This document shows positions 7,277-15,219 of a stretch of 28,233 nt of DNA, piece after piece (position 1 is the first letter of the stretch; the number at the start of each line of letters is the position of its first letter). Under the pieces are notes generated by a model that did not search any database, was not told the DNA's origin, and was given only the letters and a program-made list of their open reading frames with translations. This DNA comes from Bacteroidota bacterium (lineage in GTDB: Bacteria; Bacteroidota; Bacteroidia; B-17B0; Aurantibacillaceae): the NCBI GenBank assembly GCA_025360565.1, contig JANYBY010000132.1:1-28233 (forward strand), given 5' to 3'. Both the position numbers and the translations under genes were made by a program.

Positions 7277-7312
7277 AAAACCCCTGATAAATAACGCTTT
7301 ATCAGGGGTTTT
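7277..7312 (-). terminator. Strong hairpin terminator after tRNA-Leu
   Basis: AAAACCCCTGATAAA (7277-7291) and TTTATCAGGGGTTTT (7298-7312) form a perfect 15-bp stem with a 6-nt loop. T-runs are present in both directions, so it may be bidirectional. It lies 9 nt beyond the 3' end of the tRNA on the minus strand. Confidence 0.88.
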
Positions 7313-7321
7313 CCGGCTTAG

Positions 7322-7402
7322 TACCCAGGAGGAGACTCGAACTCCCACACCTTACGGCATACGCACCTCAAGCGTACTTGTATACCATTCCAACACCTGG
7401 GC
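7322..7402 (-). tRNA. tRNA-Leu, anticodon GAG
   Basis: The minus strand folds as a class II tRNA of 81 nt. The acceptor stem GCCCAGG (7402-7396) pairs with CCTGGGT (7329-7323, one G-T pair). The anticodon arm TACGC-TTGAGGT-GCGTA gives the anticodon GAG, which reads CTC/CTT leucine codons. A long variable arm follows, then a TPsiC arm GGGAG-TTCGAGT-CTCCT. The discriminator base is A. CCA is not encoded (ACTAA follows). tRNA-Leu genes are frequent integration sites, but I see no direct repeat of its 3' end nearby. Confidence 0.95.
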
Positions 7403-8041
7403 TTCTCCGCCATAACTTTATGTGAAGGCGGGGCATTGTGTAAGTATACTTCCCGAAAACGATCGGGACAAACGAATGAGCTAATTGATTGCAAAGATGC
7501 GATTTTTTACATAAAAATTATTTTATTTAATGTTGAATTAATTAAATTGGTTGGGGTATATTCTTTAAATATACAGTAAATGAAAATTATATTTAATTCA
7601 TTAAGCGACTACCACATTCTAAATAACACAGTTTCAATATTTCGAGTATGTCAACCGTAATAATTAAATCTTGTTTCTGTTTTTCACTTTCATTGGTGTT
7701 CATAAAGATCTTTTTGCTATTGTTATAAAAGTATTTGTCTTAAGAGAAAATAAATTGAGTATTCGCTATTCAGGCGTTTTATATGGTTAAGAATTAAGGG
7801 AGTTGTGCCGGTAAAGTAGTGGCAAAAGTATTGAGGGAGTAACTTTTGTAAAACCAACCAATTTTAAATTTACAATTGAATTATTTTTTTTTCTCATTGT
7901 ATCCATTAAAATGCATAGAAATGGATTATGACAGTTGGTTTACTCTACCTACTAGAAAAAAATTATTCAATATCAGAAAGAAAGGACAGTTCTTATTTAG
8001 TTTTTAACTTAGCGCTTTCGCTGGTTAAATATAAGTATTTT
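7403..8041. other. AT-rich intergenic stretch without a recognisable gene
   Basis: About 640 nt upstream of tRNA-Leu. It contains a palindrome of the CCCGATA family (7452-7467) and a CCGTAATAATTA half-site (7655-7666) resembling the array further right. There is only a 28-codon open frame (ATG 7921, stop 8007), which I cannot support as a gene. Base composition is markedly more AT-rich than the flanking genes. It could be a decayed gene or an integrated remnant, but no homology is recognisable by eye. Confidence 0.5.
7452..7467. repeat. REP-like palindrome copy upstream of tRNA-Leu
   Basis: CCCGAAAACGATCGGG has CCCGA/TCGGG arms and is followed by AC, like the copies at 1058-1073 and 25681-25696. 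It has the same outer arms with a different centre. Confidence 0.5.
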
Positions 8042-8495
8042 TAATTTGGTAATAACGATATACTCTATCGAATCATGAATTTATTATTACGTAATAACTC
8101 AATTAATTTAATCATTATATTCATTTCCTTGGAAGATATTTTCCCATTTTACTAATATACTATATATAAAAATATTATTTCGTAATAATAATATAAATTT
8201 CAATAAATATTACGGAATAATGTCAAAAATGGGCAGAATCTATATCTGTAAGTTATCAATTTTCGATCTATAAAAAGACAATTTTATTTCATAATAACGA
8301 TAATTCAAGTTTAAGGGGTCGAGTAGTTAATAATAGCAATTATATCGAAATAACGTATTATAATCACTTTTTTTTGTAATAACTTAATATACTTTTTTTA
8401 AATTTGCTATCAAAGTAGTTAAGGTAGATAATTAATATTACGCAATTTGTTTTAATTACGTAATAATTATATCTTTACTTTCTATTCTGTAATAA
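8042..8495. repeat. Array of degenerate TTATTACGTAATAA palindromes
   Basis: At least seven copies or near copies of a 14-bp palindrome occur before the zinc-ribbon gene. A perfect copy is at 8084-8097. One-mismatch copies are at 8175-8188 (TTATTTCGTAATAA) and 8453-8466 (TAATTACGTAATAA). Two-mismatch copies are at 8207-8220 and 8284-8297. Weaker forms are centred near 8354 and 8441. Half-sites GTAATAA occur at 8049, 8376 and 8489, the last overlapping the ATG at 8495. Spacing is irregular (about 20 to 90 nt), unlike CRISPR or iteron spacing. The AT-rich background makes half-sites cheap, but the perfect copy and the one-mismatch copies with a central CG are hard to explain by composition alone. 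Confidence 0.6.
8446..8477 (+). promoter_or_regulatory. Candidate promoter of the zinc-ribbon gene, with palindrome between the boxes
   Basis: TTTG (8446-8449), 20 nt, then TATCTTTA (8470-8477, one mismatch to TAnnTTTG). A TAATTACGTAATAA palindrome (8453-8466) sits between the two boxes and a half-site overlaps the start codon. This is the arrangement expected of a repressor operator. The transcript would begin only about 10 nt before the ATG. Confidence 0.5.
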
Positions 8496-9262
8496 TGACA
8501 AAAAATAGTAGGGTCTTTGAGAAGAATTGCATTTATTGTGGGCATCATTTTGTTGCGGCAAAACCTTTTGGAAAGTTTTGTGCCGATAAATGCAGGGTAT
8601 ATTACAGTATTGATAAAAAAGCTTACGAACAAAACATTAATGAGCAGCTACCTGCCCTATTATCCAGAGTTAATGAAGAAATGGATAAATTATACGGGAA
8701 CAATGATACCGAAAAGTACGAGTTACGGCAGGCTATTTCGCTTATTTTGAAAGTTCAAACAAAACTTGATGCTGCCTCTATTAAATTAAGATCTTTTGAT
8801 GAGCATCTGATCCAAAAAAACAAAGCAAAAGGAATTCATCCCGTGGTAAAGGAATCACAAATAATACTCACTCCAAAAATTAAACAGAAAAAAATCGTTG
8901 AGGTAATAGAGGTGGAAACCGAATCCGAAAATATTCAAATTGAAGAAGAAGTATTTGAGAAACTTCTTGAAATAGAAACGATAATTGAAAACGAAACAAT
9001 TATTACTGATATAAATACAGCTGAGGAAATTGAAACTGAAAGTTTGGCAGAAGTTAAAACTGAAAGTTTAGAAAATGTTGAAACTGAAAAAGTAGTAACT
9101 GAGCAAACAGAAGAACATCATAGGAGTTCCAATTCTCCAATTAATGCAGTTGCAAGTAGCAGCCCCGATAAAACCGGCGAAACACCAAACAGCGATGAAT
9201 TGGATATGGCCAAGGCATGGCTTCAACGCTATTTAAAAAAAGGGTTCGATAAGGTTGAATAA
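8495..9262 (+). CDS. Unrecognised zinc-ribbon protein with acidic tail
   Basis: A 255-residue soluble protein that I cannot assign to a characterised family. Residues 12-33 form a likely zinc ribbon, C12xxC15...C29xxxC33, within NCIYCGHHFV and KFCADKCRVYY. Such a motif typically binds nucleic acid or stabilises a small domain. Residues about 50-115 look helical (NEEMDKLYGNNDTEKYELRQ), possibly a coiled coil. Residues about 125-200 are a low-complexity Glu/Thr/Val-rich stretch with imperfect ETES(L)..V repeats, probably disordered. A Ser/Pro linker leads to an amphipathic C-terminal helix, MAKAWLQRYLKKGF. The upstream palindrome array and an operator-like site inside its promoter suggest a regulated, perhaps autoregulated, gene. 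No plus-strand terminator is visible before 9467. It is isolated from other genes. Confidence 0.8.
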   Translation: MTKNSRVFEKNCIYCGHHFVAAKPFGKFCADKCRVYYSIDKKAYEQNINEQLPALLSRVNEEMDKLYGNNDTEKYELRQAISLILKVQTKLDAASIKLRSFDEHLIQKNKAKGIHPVVKESQIILTPKIKQKKIVEVIEVETESENIQIEEEVFEKLLEIETIIENETIITDINTAEEIETESLAEVKTESLENVETEKVVTEQTEEHHRSSNSPINAVASSSPDKTGETPNSDELDMAKAWLQRYLKKGFDKVE

Positions 9263-9467
9263 ATATTTACTATGCCGCATTCCTCCTCTTGTTGTAACAG
9301 CTTCGTTTCCCTATTATCCTTCTTTTTAAACTTTTAAGGGCTCCATTCTTAATTACTCGTGTACTTTATAGTTTTTTATTTACCTGAATAACTATTTGTT
9401 GATCTCTTTGCTGCAATTTTTATAACAAAGCACTTGGATCAATTAAAAATCAGCCTGAAACTAAAAA

Positions 9468-9500
9468 AACCTCCGGAATTTTCTTCCGAAGGTTTTTGTT
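9468..9500 (-). terminator. Terminator of the glycine-rich surface protein gene
   Basis: AACCT-C-CGGAA (9468-9478) pairs with TTCCG-A-AGGTT (9484-9494), with one internal mismatch and a 5-nt loop. On the minus strand the stem is followed by a T-run (the A-run at 9463-9469). It lies 15-47 nt after the stop codon at 9515. Confidence 0.85.
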
Positions 9501-9514
9501 TAAAAAATACTTTA

Positions 9515-12500
9515 TTAATCAACCGCTATCTTACCGGCTTTAATTGATTGGTTATTTTGATAGATAGAATAATAATATAACCCTTTCGCCATGCCACTCA
9601 TATTTATTTCGTTGGTACCTTTACTAACGGCCTGTACACTTACGATCTTACCAAGCGAATTCATTATTCTTAATTCCAAAATATCATTTTGATTATCGAT
9701 GAGTAATTTAAAAGCCCCCGAATTGGGATTAGGGTACATGGTTACATTCAACGAACTGTGCAGGTTACAGCCTATTATATCGTATGTATGAACACTTCCA
9801 TCCAGTTCCGTATCAGTTAACCTGTAAAAATTATTTCCGTTACGTGCATCCGAATCTACATAATAATAATCCTTAACAATTTGTGATGTTCCGGAAGCAT
9901 TTATTTTTGCTATCGGCGCAAAAGAACTACCATCAGGCGAACGTTCAATTGTATAATAACTGCTCTTTGATTCAGAAGACACTTTCCAATTTAGTTTCAT
10001 TCCTTCACTTGTTTGAATGCATTCAAATTTATCTACACCAACCGGTAAAGGCACTGCGCAAGAGCAAGGCGTAATACCAACCAATATTATGGTTAAACCA
10101 CCGCAACCATTGTTCGGCAAAGATGTATTGGTGGCAACAACAGAATAAGTGCCCGCAACTGCTTCAACCGTATAGCCATGGCCAGCATCAATGCCATTAC
10201 CAATGTGCCAGCTACCAAGGAAGTTTGCGTTAGTCCATGCAATTGGAAAATTTCCCCCCTGCCCATTATTTATTTCAGCAGAAGTATAAACTAAGGTATT
10301 TGGTTGTGCAGTAACAATGGTTGCCACAATGCTTCCTCCGGTTACGCACGCAATTGTATTTACAACGGTTGTTGTAATGTTTGCAAGAGTTAAGGCACAT
10401 CCGCCGGTTACATAAAAACCTGCGGAAAAATTTATGCCATATGGCGGATAACTGTACCCGGTTTCTGTACAAATTATTGTATGTACTCCAACGGCCGCCA
10501 CTGTTTTAGCGTATACTTCGGTTGTACCGGAATTACCATTGTTTGCAATACTTACAAGCGTAGCGTTAACCCCATCTACCGTAACAGGACCTGAACCCGG
10601 GCCATTCCAACCCGCATAAGTGATCATTACCAATTCGTTCGGAAAATTAGTTGCCATGGTAAATGTACTCGCTCCATTTGCCGCTACCGCGTTATCAAGC
10701 TGAGCAGGACAAATTACACAGGAGCCTGTATTTACGCAACTTGCCGTTGAACTCGATGCAGTTGAACCACCGCAAGATAATATACAACGATAATAAGTTG
10801 TTATACTATTACTGATACTAGCTGTTGGAGAGGTTGCACCTGCGATATTTGAAAAAGGACCGCCAGGTGCCGGTGCGCTTTGCCATTGATATGTCAGTCC
10901 GCAGGTAACAACATTACCCACTAAATTTAAATTGGTTGTAAAGGTGCTACAACCTGTAGTAGGGTTAGCAACCGAATTACCGGCAGTTGGTGTTCCTACG
11001 CAAGGCGGAATGGCTGCTGTTGCCGTGCCACTTACCGCTGTAAAACCACTGCAAGATAATGTACATTGATAATAAGTTGTTACAGTAACATTTACATTCG
11101 CTGAAATTAGTGTTGCTCCCGGAATAGCCGTATATGGCCCACCCGGGGCTGGAGCCGACATCCATTGATAAGTTTGATTACAACCTGCAACAGCGCCTGC
11201 TAAGGTTAAATTAGATGTATAAGAAACACAAGATGTAGATGGATTAGCCACAGCATTACCTGCTGTTGGCGTTCCCGCACATGCCGGAAGAAAAGGTTGA
11301 ATAATTGTAACAAAACCCATTCCTACGGTATATCCTGTTGTAGAAGTGCTCGTCATTGCCGCGTTAAAAAAACTTCCGCCACCACCGCCAACACTATTTA
11401 CTAAATTTTGTGTTGATCCGCCGCCGCCCGAAAATCCGCCGCCGCCGCCACCGCCGCCGGTGTTACCATGCGTTCCGCCGCCGCCGCCGAAACCGCCTGT
11501 TGTATTGTTACACGTATTTCCTCCGGCACCGCCGGTTAAAAAACAAAAACCTCTTGTATTAAAACACGCGCTAGCATCGGTTCCATCTGTATTGAAACCA
11601 CCGCCACCGCCGCCCCAGCCACCGTTAGCACCGGTACCGCCGTTTCCGTTAATACCACCTACTCCGCCGCCGCCGCCAAAATCATTCGCGTTTTGCCCGG
11701 CTGTTGAAATATTTCCATCTGAACTTGGTATTGCAGCACCTAGAGCGCCAACAAATCCGGCACCTCCACCTGCAACAAGTAAAGTATTATTTCCTGCCGC
11801 ATCAACTACGTAACTTCCGCCACCGCCCCCTGACGAATTAGTTAGAATTCCTTTTTGCCCAACAATTATTTTTAAAGTTTGTCCGGCAGTTAAATTTATA
11901 TTTCCCTGTACAATTATTCCCCTTCCTCCAAAACCGTTAGCATTACCACCACCCGCGCCGGCGGCTATGATCTGGTAATTTCCGCTGGTTGGAACAACAA
12001 AGCTCTGGATACCTAAAGGACAAACCACCGAACCGGCCAAACTTGTTCCAAGGTATGCAGCATTTACCTGTGCTTGAGTTGGCCCGGTAAGACCGGTAGC
12101 GCCGGCGTTTGTGAACGAATAAGTTCCTCCCGCGCATGAACATGGCACATTACTTACTTGTACAGGTGTGCTTGTAGCGTTATTACCCGCGCATGTTACA
12201 ATACAACGGTAAAATGTTGTTACCGGATTTGGAACGCTTGTGCTACTTGCTGTAGCGCCAACAATGTTTGCGTAAGGCCCCGCTAACGCAGGTGCGCTTT
12301 GCCATTGATAAGTTAAACTACATCCCGGAACGGCGCCGGTTAAAGATAAATTTGTTGTAAAAGACGCGCAACCCAGTGTAGGATTTGCTGCCGCTGATCC
12401 TGGAGTTGGCATACCAACGCAAGGTGAAAGTGAAGGTTGAGTAATTGTTACAAAACCATCATTTAAATTAACCCCAACATTTACAGTACCGGTCATTGTA

Positions 12501-13396
12501 GCGTTAAAAAAACTTCCACCACCGCCGCCAACACTATTTACTAAATTTTGTGTTGATCCGCCGCCGCCTGAAAATCCGCCGCCGCCGCCGCCGCCGCCGG
12601 TGTTACCATGCGTTCCGCCGCCGCCGCCAAAACCACCCGTGGTATTGTTACATGTATTTCCCCCTAAACCACCGGTTAAGAAACAAAAACCCCTTGTATT
12701 TACACAAGCACTGGCATCTGTACCATCGGTATTAAATCCTCCACCGCCACCGCCCCATCCTCCATTTGCGCCGGTACCACCATTTCCGTTAATACCTCCA
12801 AGCCCGCCACCTCCACCAAAATCGTTTGCGTTATTTCCGGCAGTACCAATATTTCCATCTGAACTTGGAATTGCTGCGCCAAGCGCTCCAACAAAGCCCG
12901 CTCCGCCTCCACCAACAAGTATTGTATTATTTCCGGCAGCGTTAACAACATAACTACCGCCGCCACCGCCTGATGAAGTGGTTAAAATTCCCTTTTGCCC
13001 TACAATAATTTTTAAGGTTTGCCCAGCAATTAAATTTATGGTTCCCTGCACAATTCTTCCTCTACCTCCAAACCCGTTGGCGTTACCACCGCCGGCGCCT
13101 GCCGCAGTTATTAAATAACTTCCTGTAACAGGCACCACAAAATTTTGAATACCTGCTGTACAAACTACCGAACCATTTAAGTTACTCGCTATATAAGCCG
13201 CGTTAACCTGCGCTTGAGTGGGGCCATTTATGCCCGTTGCCCCACAAGTTAAAAATGAATAAGTTGCTCCTGTACACTGGGAATAATAATTATTAAACCC
13301 TGCAGTGCCCAAAATAAATAAAAAAAGATAAAGGCCTGTTAGGTTTACTTTATTCAATCTATTTATAAAATTTAATTTGTAAATTTTTTTCATCAA
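9515..13396 (-). CDS. Glycine-rich, Ig-like T9SS-secreted surface protein with duplicated module
   Basis: A 1293-residue exported protein. Residues 1-40 hold a signal/membrane segment (GLYLFLFILGTAGF). Residues 41-420 form module A. A glycine-rich domain (about 84-320), which resembles the Gly-rich fold of ALK/LTK-type proteins (FVVP.TG.Y.I.AAGAGGG...GQTLKIIVGQKG), is followed by an Ig-like repeat (PCVGMPTPG...LTYQWQSAPA...TTFYRC). Residues 421-800 are module B with the same order and exactly 380 residues later. A third Ig-like repeat (about 797-885) follows, then a separate beta region. The last 78 residues (about 1216-1293) are a T9SS type A sorting domain (YPNPNSGAF...LRIMNSLGK...GLYYYSI). 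It is therefore probably exported through the Por system and attached to the cell surface. The beta-flower gene lies 29 nt upstream on the same strand. Its ligand is unknown. Confidence 0.9.
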   Translation of the reverse strand: MMKKIYKLNFINRLNKVNLTGLYLFLFILGTAGFNNYYSQCTGATYSFLTCGATGINGPTQAQVNAAYIASNLNGSVVCTAGIQNFVVPVTGSYLITAAGAGGGNANGFGGRGRIVQGTINLIAGQTLKIIVGQKGILTTSSGGGGGSYVVNAAGNNTILVGGGGAGFVGALGAAIPSSDGNIGTAGNNANDFGGGGGLGGINGNGGTGANGGWGGGGGGFNTDGTDASACVNTRGFCFLTGGLGGNTCNNTTGGFGGGGGTHGNTGGGGGGGGFSGGGGSTQNLVNSVGGGGGSFFNATMTGTVNVGVNLNDGFVTITQPSLSPCVGMPTPGSAAANPTLGCASFTTNLSLTGAVPGCSLTYQWQSAPALAGPYANIVGATASSTSVPNPVTTFYRCIVTCAGNNATSTPVQVSNVPCSCAGGTYSFTNAGATGLTGPTQAQVNAAYLGTSLAGSVVCPLGIQSFVVPTSGNYQIIAAGAGGGNANGFGGRGIIVQGNINLTAGQTLKIIVGQKGILTNSSGGGGGSYVVDAAGNNTLLVAGGGAGFVGALGAAIPSSDGNISTAGQNANDFGGGGGVGGINGNGGTGANGGWGGGGGGFNTDGTDASACFNTRGFCFLTGGAGGNTCNNTTGGFGGGGGTHGNTGGGGGGGGFSGGGGSTQNLVNSVGGGGGSFFNAAMTSTSTTGYTVGMGFVTIIQPFLPACAGTPTAGNAVANPSTSCVSYTSNLTLAGAVAGCNQTYQWMSAPAPGGPYTAIPGATLISANVNVTVTTYYQCTLSCSGFTAVSGTATAAIPPCVGTPTAGNSVANPTTGCSTFTTNLNLVGNVVTCGLTYQWQSAPAPGGPFSNIAGATSPTASISNSITTYYRCILSCGGSTASSSTASCVNTGSCVICPAQLDNAVAANGASTFTMATNFPNELVMITYAGWNGPGSGPVTVDGVNATLVSIANNGNSGTTEVYAKTVAAVGVHTIICTETGYSYPPYGINFSAGFYVTGGCALTLANITTTVVNTIACVTGGSIVATIVTAQPNTLVYTSAEINNGQGGNFPIAWTNANFLGSWHIGNGIDAGHGYTVEAVAGTYSVVATNTSLPNNGCGGLTIILVGITPCSCAVPLPVGVDKFECIQTSEGMKLNWKVSSESKSSYYTIERSPDGSSFAPIAKINASGTSQIVKDYYYVDSDARNGNNFYRLTDTELDGSVHTYDIIGCNLHSSLNVTMYPNPNSGAFKLLIDNQNDILELRIMNSLGKIVSVQAVSKGTNEINMSGMAKGLYYYSIYQNNQSIKAGKIAVD
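11357..13147. repeat. Recent 1140-bp-spaced duplication of the glycine-rich domain
   Basis: Segments around 11357-12007 and 12497-13147 are near copies at a constant offset of 1140 nt (380 codons). For example, 11401-11460 and 12541-12600 differ at 2 of 60 bases, and 11461-11520 and 12601-12660 at about 5 of 60. Both contain in-frame GCC/CCG trinucleotide runs encoding polyglycine (around 11434-11460 and 12574-12600), which are prone to slippage without breaking the frame. Confidence 0.9.
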
Positions 13397-13425
13397 CTAT
13401 TAATTTATTTTATTGCTTGTAATAC

Positions 13426-13836
13426 TTAATTTACTTTAAAGAAAAAATACCAAACGGCAACCCAGATCTTATTTACACCAGCAGCTTTTGCCACAGGACT
13501 ACCCGCAGAATTTTTAACGGTACCATCTTCCATCACAAATCCAAGGGTATTGTGCTGAAGGTCTTGTACGGTTCCTTCATTCGTTACATATCCCGCAACG
13601 GCATGTGTGCCATTTTGTATAGTTCCATCATTCAAAATATAACCAATGGTAATATGTGCAGCATTTTGAATTGAGCCATTAGACAAAATATAACCTGCAT
13701 CAACTCCTGTAGTTCCCTTTAAAACGCCTGCCGGAGTGATTACAGCGGAAATTGAATTCTTGGCATACTCAATCGTTTGTGCATGAAAACATACATTTAT
13801 TAAAATGGCAGAGAGTAAAAAAATTGTTTTCTTCAT
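13426..13836 (-). CDS. Small secreted beta-flower repeat protein
   Basis: A 136-residue protein starting with a signal peptide (MKKTIFLLSAILINVCFHAQ). Residues 31-115 consist of five repeats of exactly 17 residues. Conserved Gly residues at 48, 65, 82 and 99 begin units of the type GYILNDGTIQN.....A. This periodicity matches the five-fold beta-flower fold described for a Bacteroidota protein family. The C-terminal end WVAVWYFFFKVN is strongly aromatic, a feature I associate with that family. The molecular function is unknown. It lies 29 nt upstream of the glycine-rich T9SS protein on the same strand, so the two are probably co-transcribed and may act together at the surface. Confidence 0.85.
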   Translation of the reverse strand: MKKTIFLLSAILINVCFHAQTIEYAKNSISAVITPAGVLKGTTGVDAGYILSNGSIQNAAHITIGYILNDGTIQNGTHAVAGYVTNEGTVQDLQHNTLGFVMEDGTVKNSAGSPVAKAAGVNKIWVAVWYFFFKVN

Positions 13837-13958
13837 TTGTGTTTAGCTTTTTTAGGGTTGCTAAAGATTAAACAAGTATAAACATTTACAATCGAAAAAA
13901 CAAGCATGTTTTATTAATTTTAATGAATAATAAAATGTTAAAAGGTGGGTCTCGTGGT

Positions 13959-14357
13959 TTACTTATCGAAAAAAACAGGATCCCCCTTTAGGGTACTGAT
14001 ATCGGTTTTAAACTTGTTGATCAATTTGGTTTCTTCGCTTATGCTATGAGGATAAGGTTTGGCCACTTTTTCCATAACACTTATGAAGGTTTTTTTCATT
14101 TTCGGGCTCAAATAATGGCTATTTAATCGCACCTGCTTAATGGCCCTTTTATACGTTTCATTTGCCGAGGGCTTATCCCTGTCCAATAAAGTGAAAATAA
14201 TGTCCGATATTTCTTAATAATATTCATCGTGTTTCAGTTCGGCTGCTACAATATCGTGAAACTTTTTTCTTTCTACCTCCTTTATCTGACCATCAACGCT
14301 AGCAACCACATAGGCAAGCTCACCTACCGCATAATATAAACTTTCTATAGGGCTCAT
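13959..14357 (-). pseudogene. TerB-like protein gene interrupted by an in-frame stop
   Basis: From ATG 14355-14357 the frame reads MSPIESLYYAVGELAYVVAS, continues through DGQIKEVERKKFHDIVAAEL to EYY, then meets TAA at 14214-14216. The same frame continues without another stop as EISDIIFTLLDRDKPSANET and on to KGDPVFFDK, ending at 13959. Together the 132 codons resemble a complete small TerB-like (tellurite-resistance-associated) alpha-helical protein as seen in other Bacteroidota, with DG..EER-type acidic motifs in the first half. A single nonsense change therefore splits it. Re-initiation at ATG 14184-14186 would give a 75-residue C-terminal piece. Selenocysteine is excluded because the codon is TAA. 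A sequencing error is possible. It is divergent from the response-regulator gene. Confidence 0.75.
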
Positions 14358-14516
14358 TTTAATTGAAAAATTCCTTAATGAATTTTTTCTATACCAAAGT
14401 TAATTCCGAAAGAGGCTTCTTTTGTTACATCTTATTGAAAATAATTTACATTATTACTTTACAGATCCAAGTAAGTGATCTTATTTTATCTGATTACATT
14501 TGTCAGAACAGATTGT

Positions 14517-14530
14517 AAACAGAATTAGAT
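14517..14530 (+). promoter_or_regulatory. Candidate regulator site upstream of the response regulator gene
   Basis: AAACAGAATTAGAT matches 17931-17944 (AAACAGAATCAGAT), upstream of the PepSY gene, at 13 of 14 positions. It is followed by CTGATAT, giving a near-palindromic ATTAGATCTGAT. It lies 14 nt before the ATG. It is a candidate binding site for the adjacent OmpR-type regulator, by inference only. Confidence 0.4.
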
Positions 14531-14544
14531 CTGATATTTGAATA

Positions 14545-15219
14545 ATGAAATTACTTTTGATAGAGGACGAAAAAGCACTGGCGGACCCTATCGTAAACTA
14601 TTTAAAACAGGAAGGCTATATATGCGAAACTGCGGCAACCTTTAATGCCGGTAGCGAAAAGATAGCCTTATATCAATACGATTGCATTTTAGTGGATATT
14701 TCTTTGCCCGGAGGCAATGGGCTTGATCTGGTAAACGCCCTTAAAAAAGCAAAAACAAAATCGGGTATCATCATTATTTCGGCGAAAAATTCGGTGGATG
14801 ATAAAATAAAAGGGTTAGATATTGGAGCTGATGACTATTTGGCCAAACCTTTTAATCTTGCCGAATTAAATTCCAGAATAAAATCTGTTTTACGAAGAAG
14901 GAATTTTGAAGGCGATAAAGAAATAGTGTTTAACGAAATTGGCATTAAACCCGACGATCAAGTGGCCTCTGTAAAAAACGCAACATTAACTTTAACCAAA
15001 AAAGAATACGATTTGCTTTTATTTTTTATTATGAACAAAAACCGTGTTTTAACCAAGGAAACGATTGCCGAACATTTGTGGGGAGACGATATGGACAGCA
15101 GCGATTCGTACGATTTTATTTACACACATATAAAAAACCTTCGTAAAAAATTAATGGATAAGGGTTCGGCTGATTATATTAAAACAGTTTACGGCATGGG
15201 TTATAAATTTGGAGAATAG
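14545..15219 (+). CDS. OmpR/PhoB-family response regulator
   Basis: A 224-residue two-component transcription factor. The receiver domain spans residues 1-118: acidic pocket E7-D8 in LLLIEDEK, phospho-acceptor D51 in ILVDISLP, conserved Ser/Ala switch region IIISAKN, and Lys101 in YLAKPF. The winged-helix DNA-binding domain is about residues 128-224 (LTLTKKEYDLLLFFIMNKNR, then the recognition-helix region and the C-terminal hairpin VYGMGYKFGE). It overlaps the following kinase gene by one base (TAGTG), a sign of translational coupling. A short motif just upstream is repeated before the downstream PepSY gene, suggesting autoregulation. Confidence 0.95.
   Translation: MKLLLIEDEKALADPIVNYLKQEGYICETAATFNAGSEKIALYQYDCILVDISLPGGNGLDLVNALKKAKTKSGIIIISAKNSVDDKIKGLDIGADDYLAKPFNLAELNSRIKSVLRRRNFEGDKEIVFNEIGIKPDDQVASVKNATLTLTKKEYDLLLFFIMNKNRVLTKETIAEHLWGDDMDSSDSYDFIYTHIKNLRKKLMDKGSADYIKTVYGMGYKFGE

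Noticed and set aside
7322..7402. tRNA-Leu as an occupied attachment site
   Set aside because: No integrase gene and no direct repeat of the tRNA 3' end was found within the window, so integration remains only a possibility.
7921..8007. 28-codon open frame starting MDYDSWFTLPTRKKLF
   Set aside because: Too short, with no recognisable homology or convincing start signal in AT-rich DNA. It could be a gene remnant but cannot be supported.
8042..8495. CRISPR array or classical replication iterons
   Set aside because: The repeated units are short degenerate palindromes with irregular spacing of about 20 to 90 nt, with no constant repeat of 25 nt or more, no cas genes, and no DnaA boxes or initiator gene nearby.
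11346..11813. Proline-rich protein on the plus strand
   Set aside because: It is the antisense shadow of the polyglycine-coding strand: GGC/GGT codons read backwards as proline. A similar shadow appears at 12600-12953.
13905..13940. Terminator of the TerB-like pseudogene
   Set aside because: TTTTATTA/TAATAAAA can pair, but the stem is only 8 A-T pairs with a long loop and no T-run, which is too weak in AT-rich DNA.
14214..14216. Recoding (selenocysteine or pyrrolysine) at the TerB-like gene stop
   Set aside because: The codon is TAA; selenocysteine uses TGA and pyrrolysine uses TAG.
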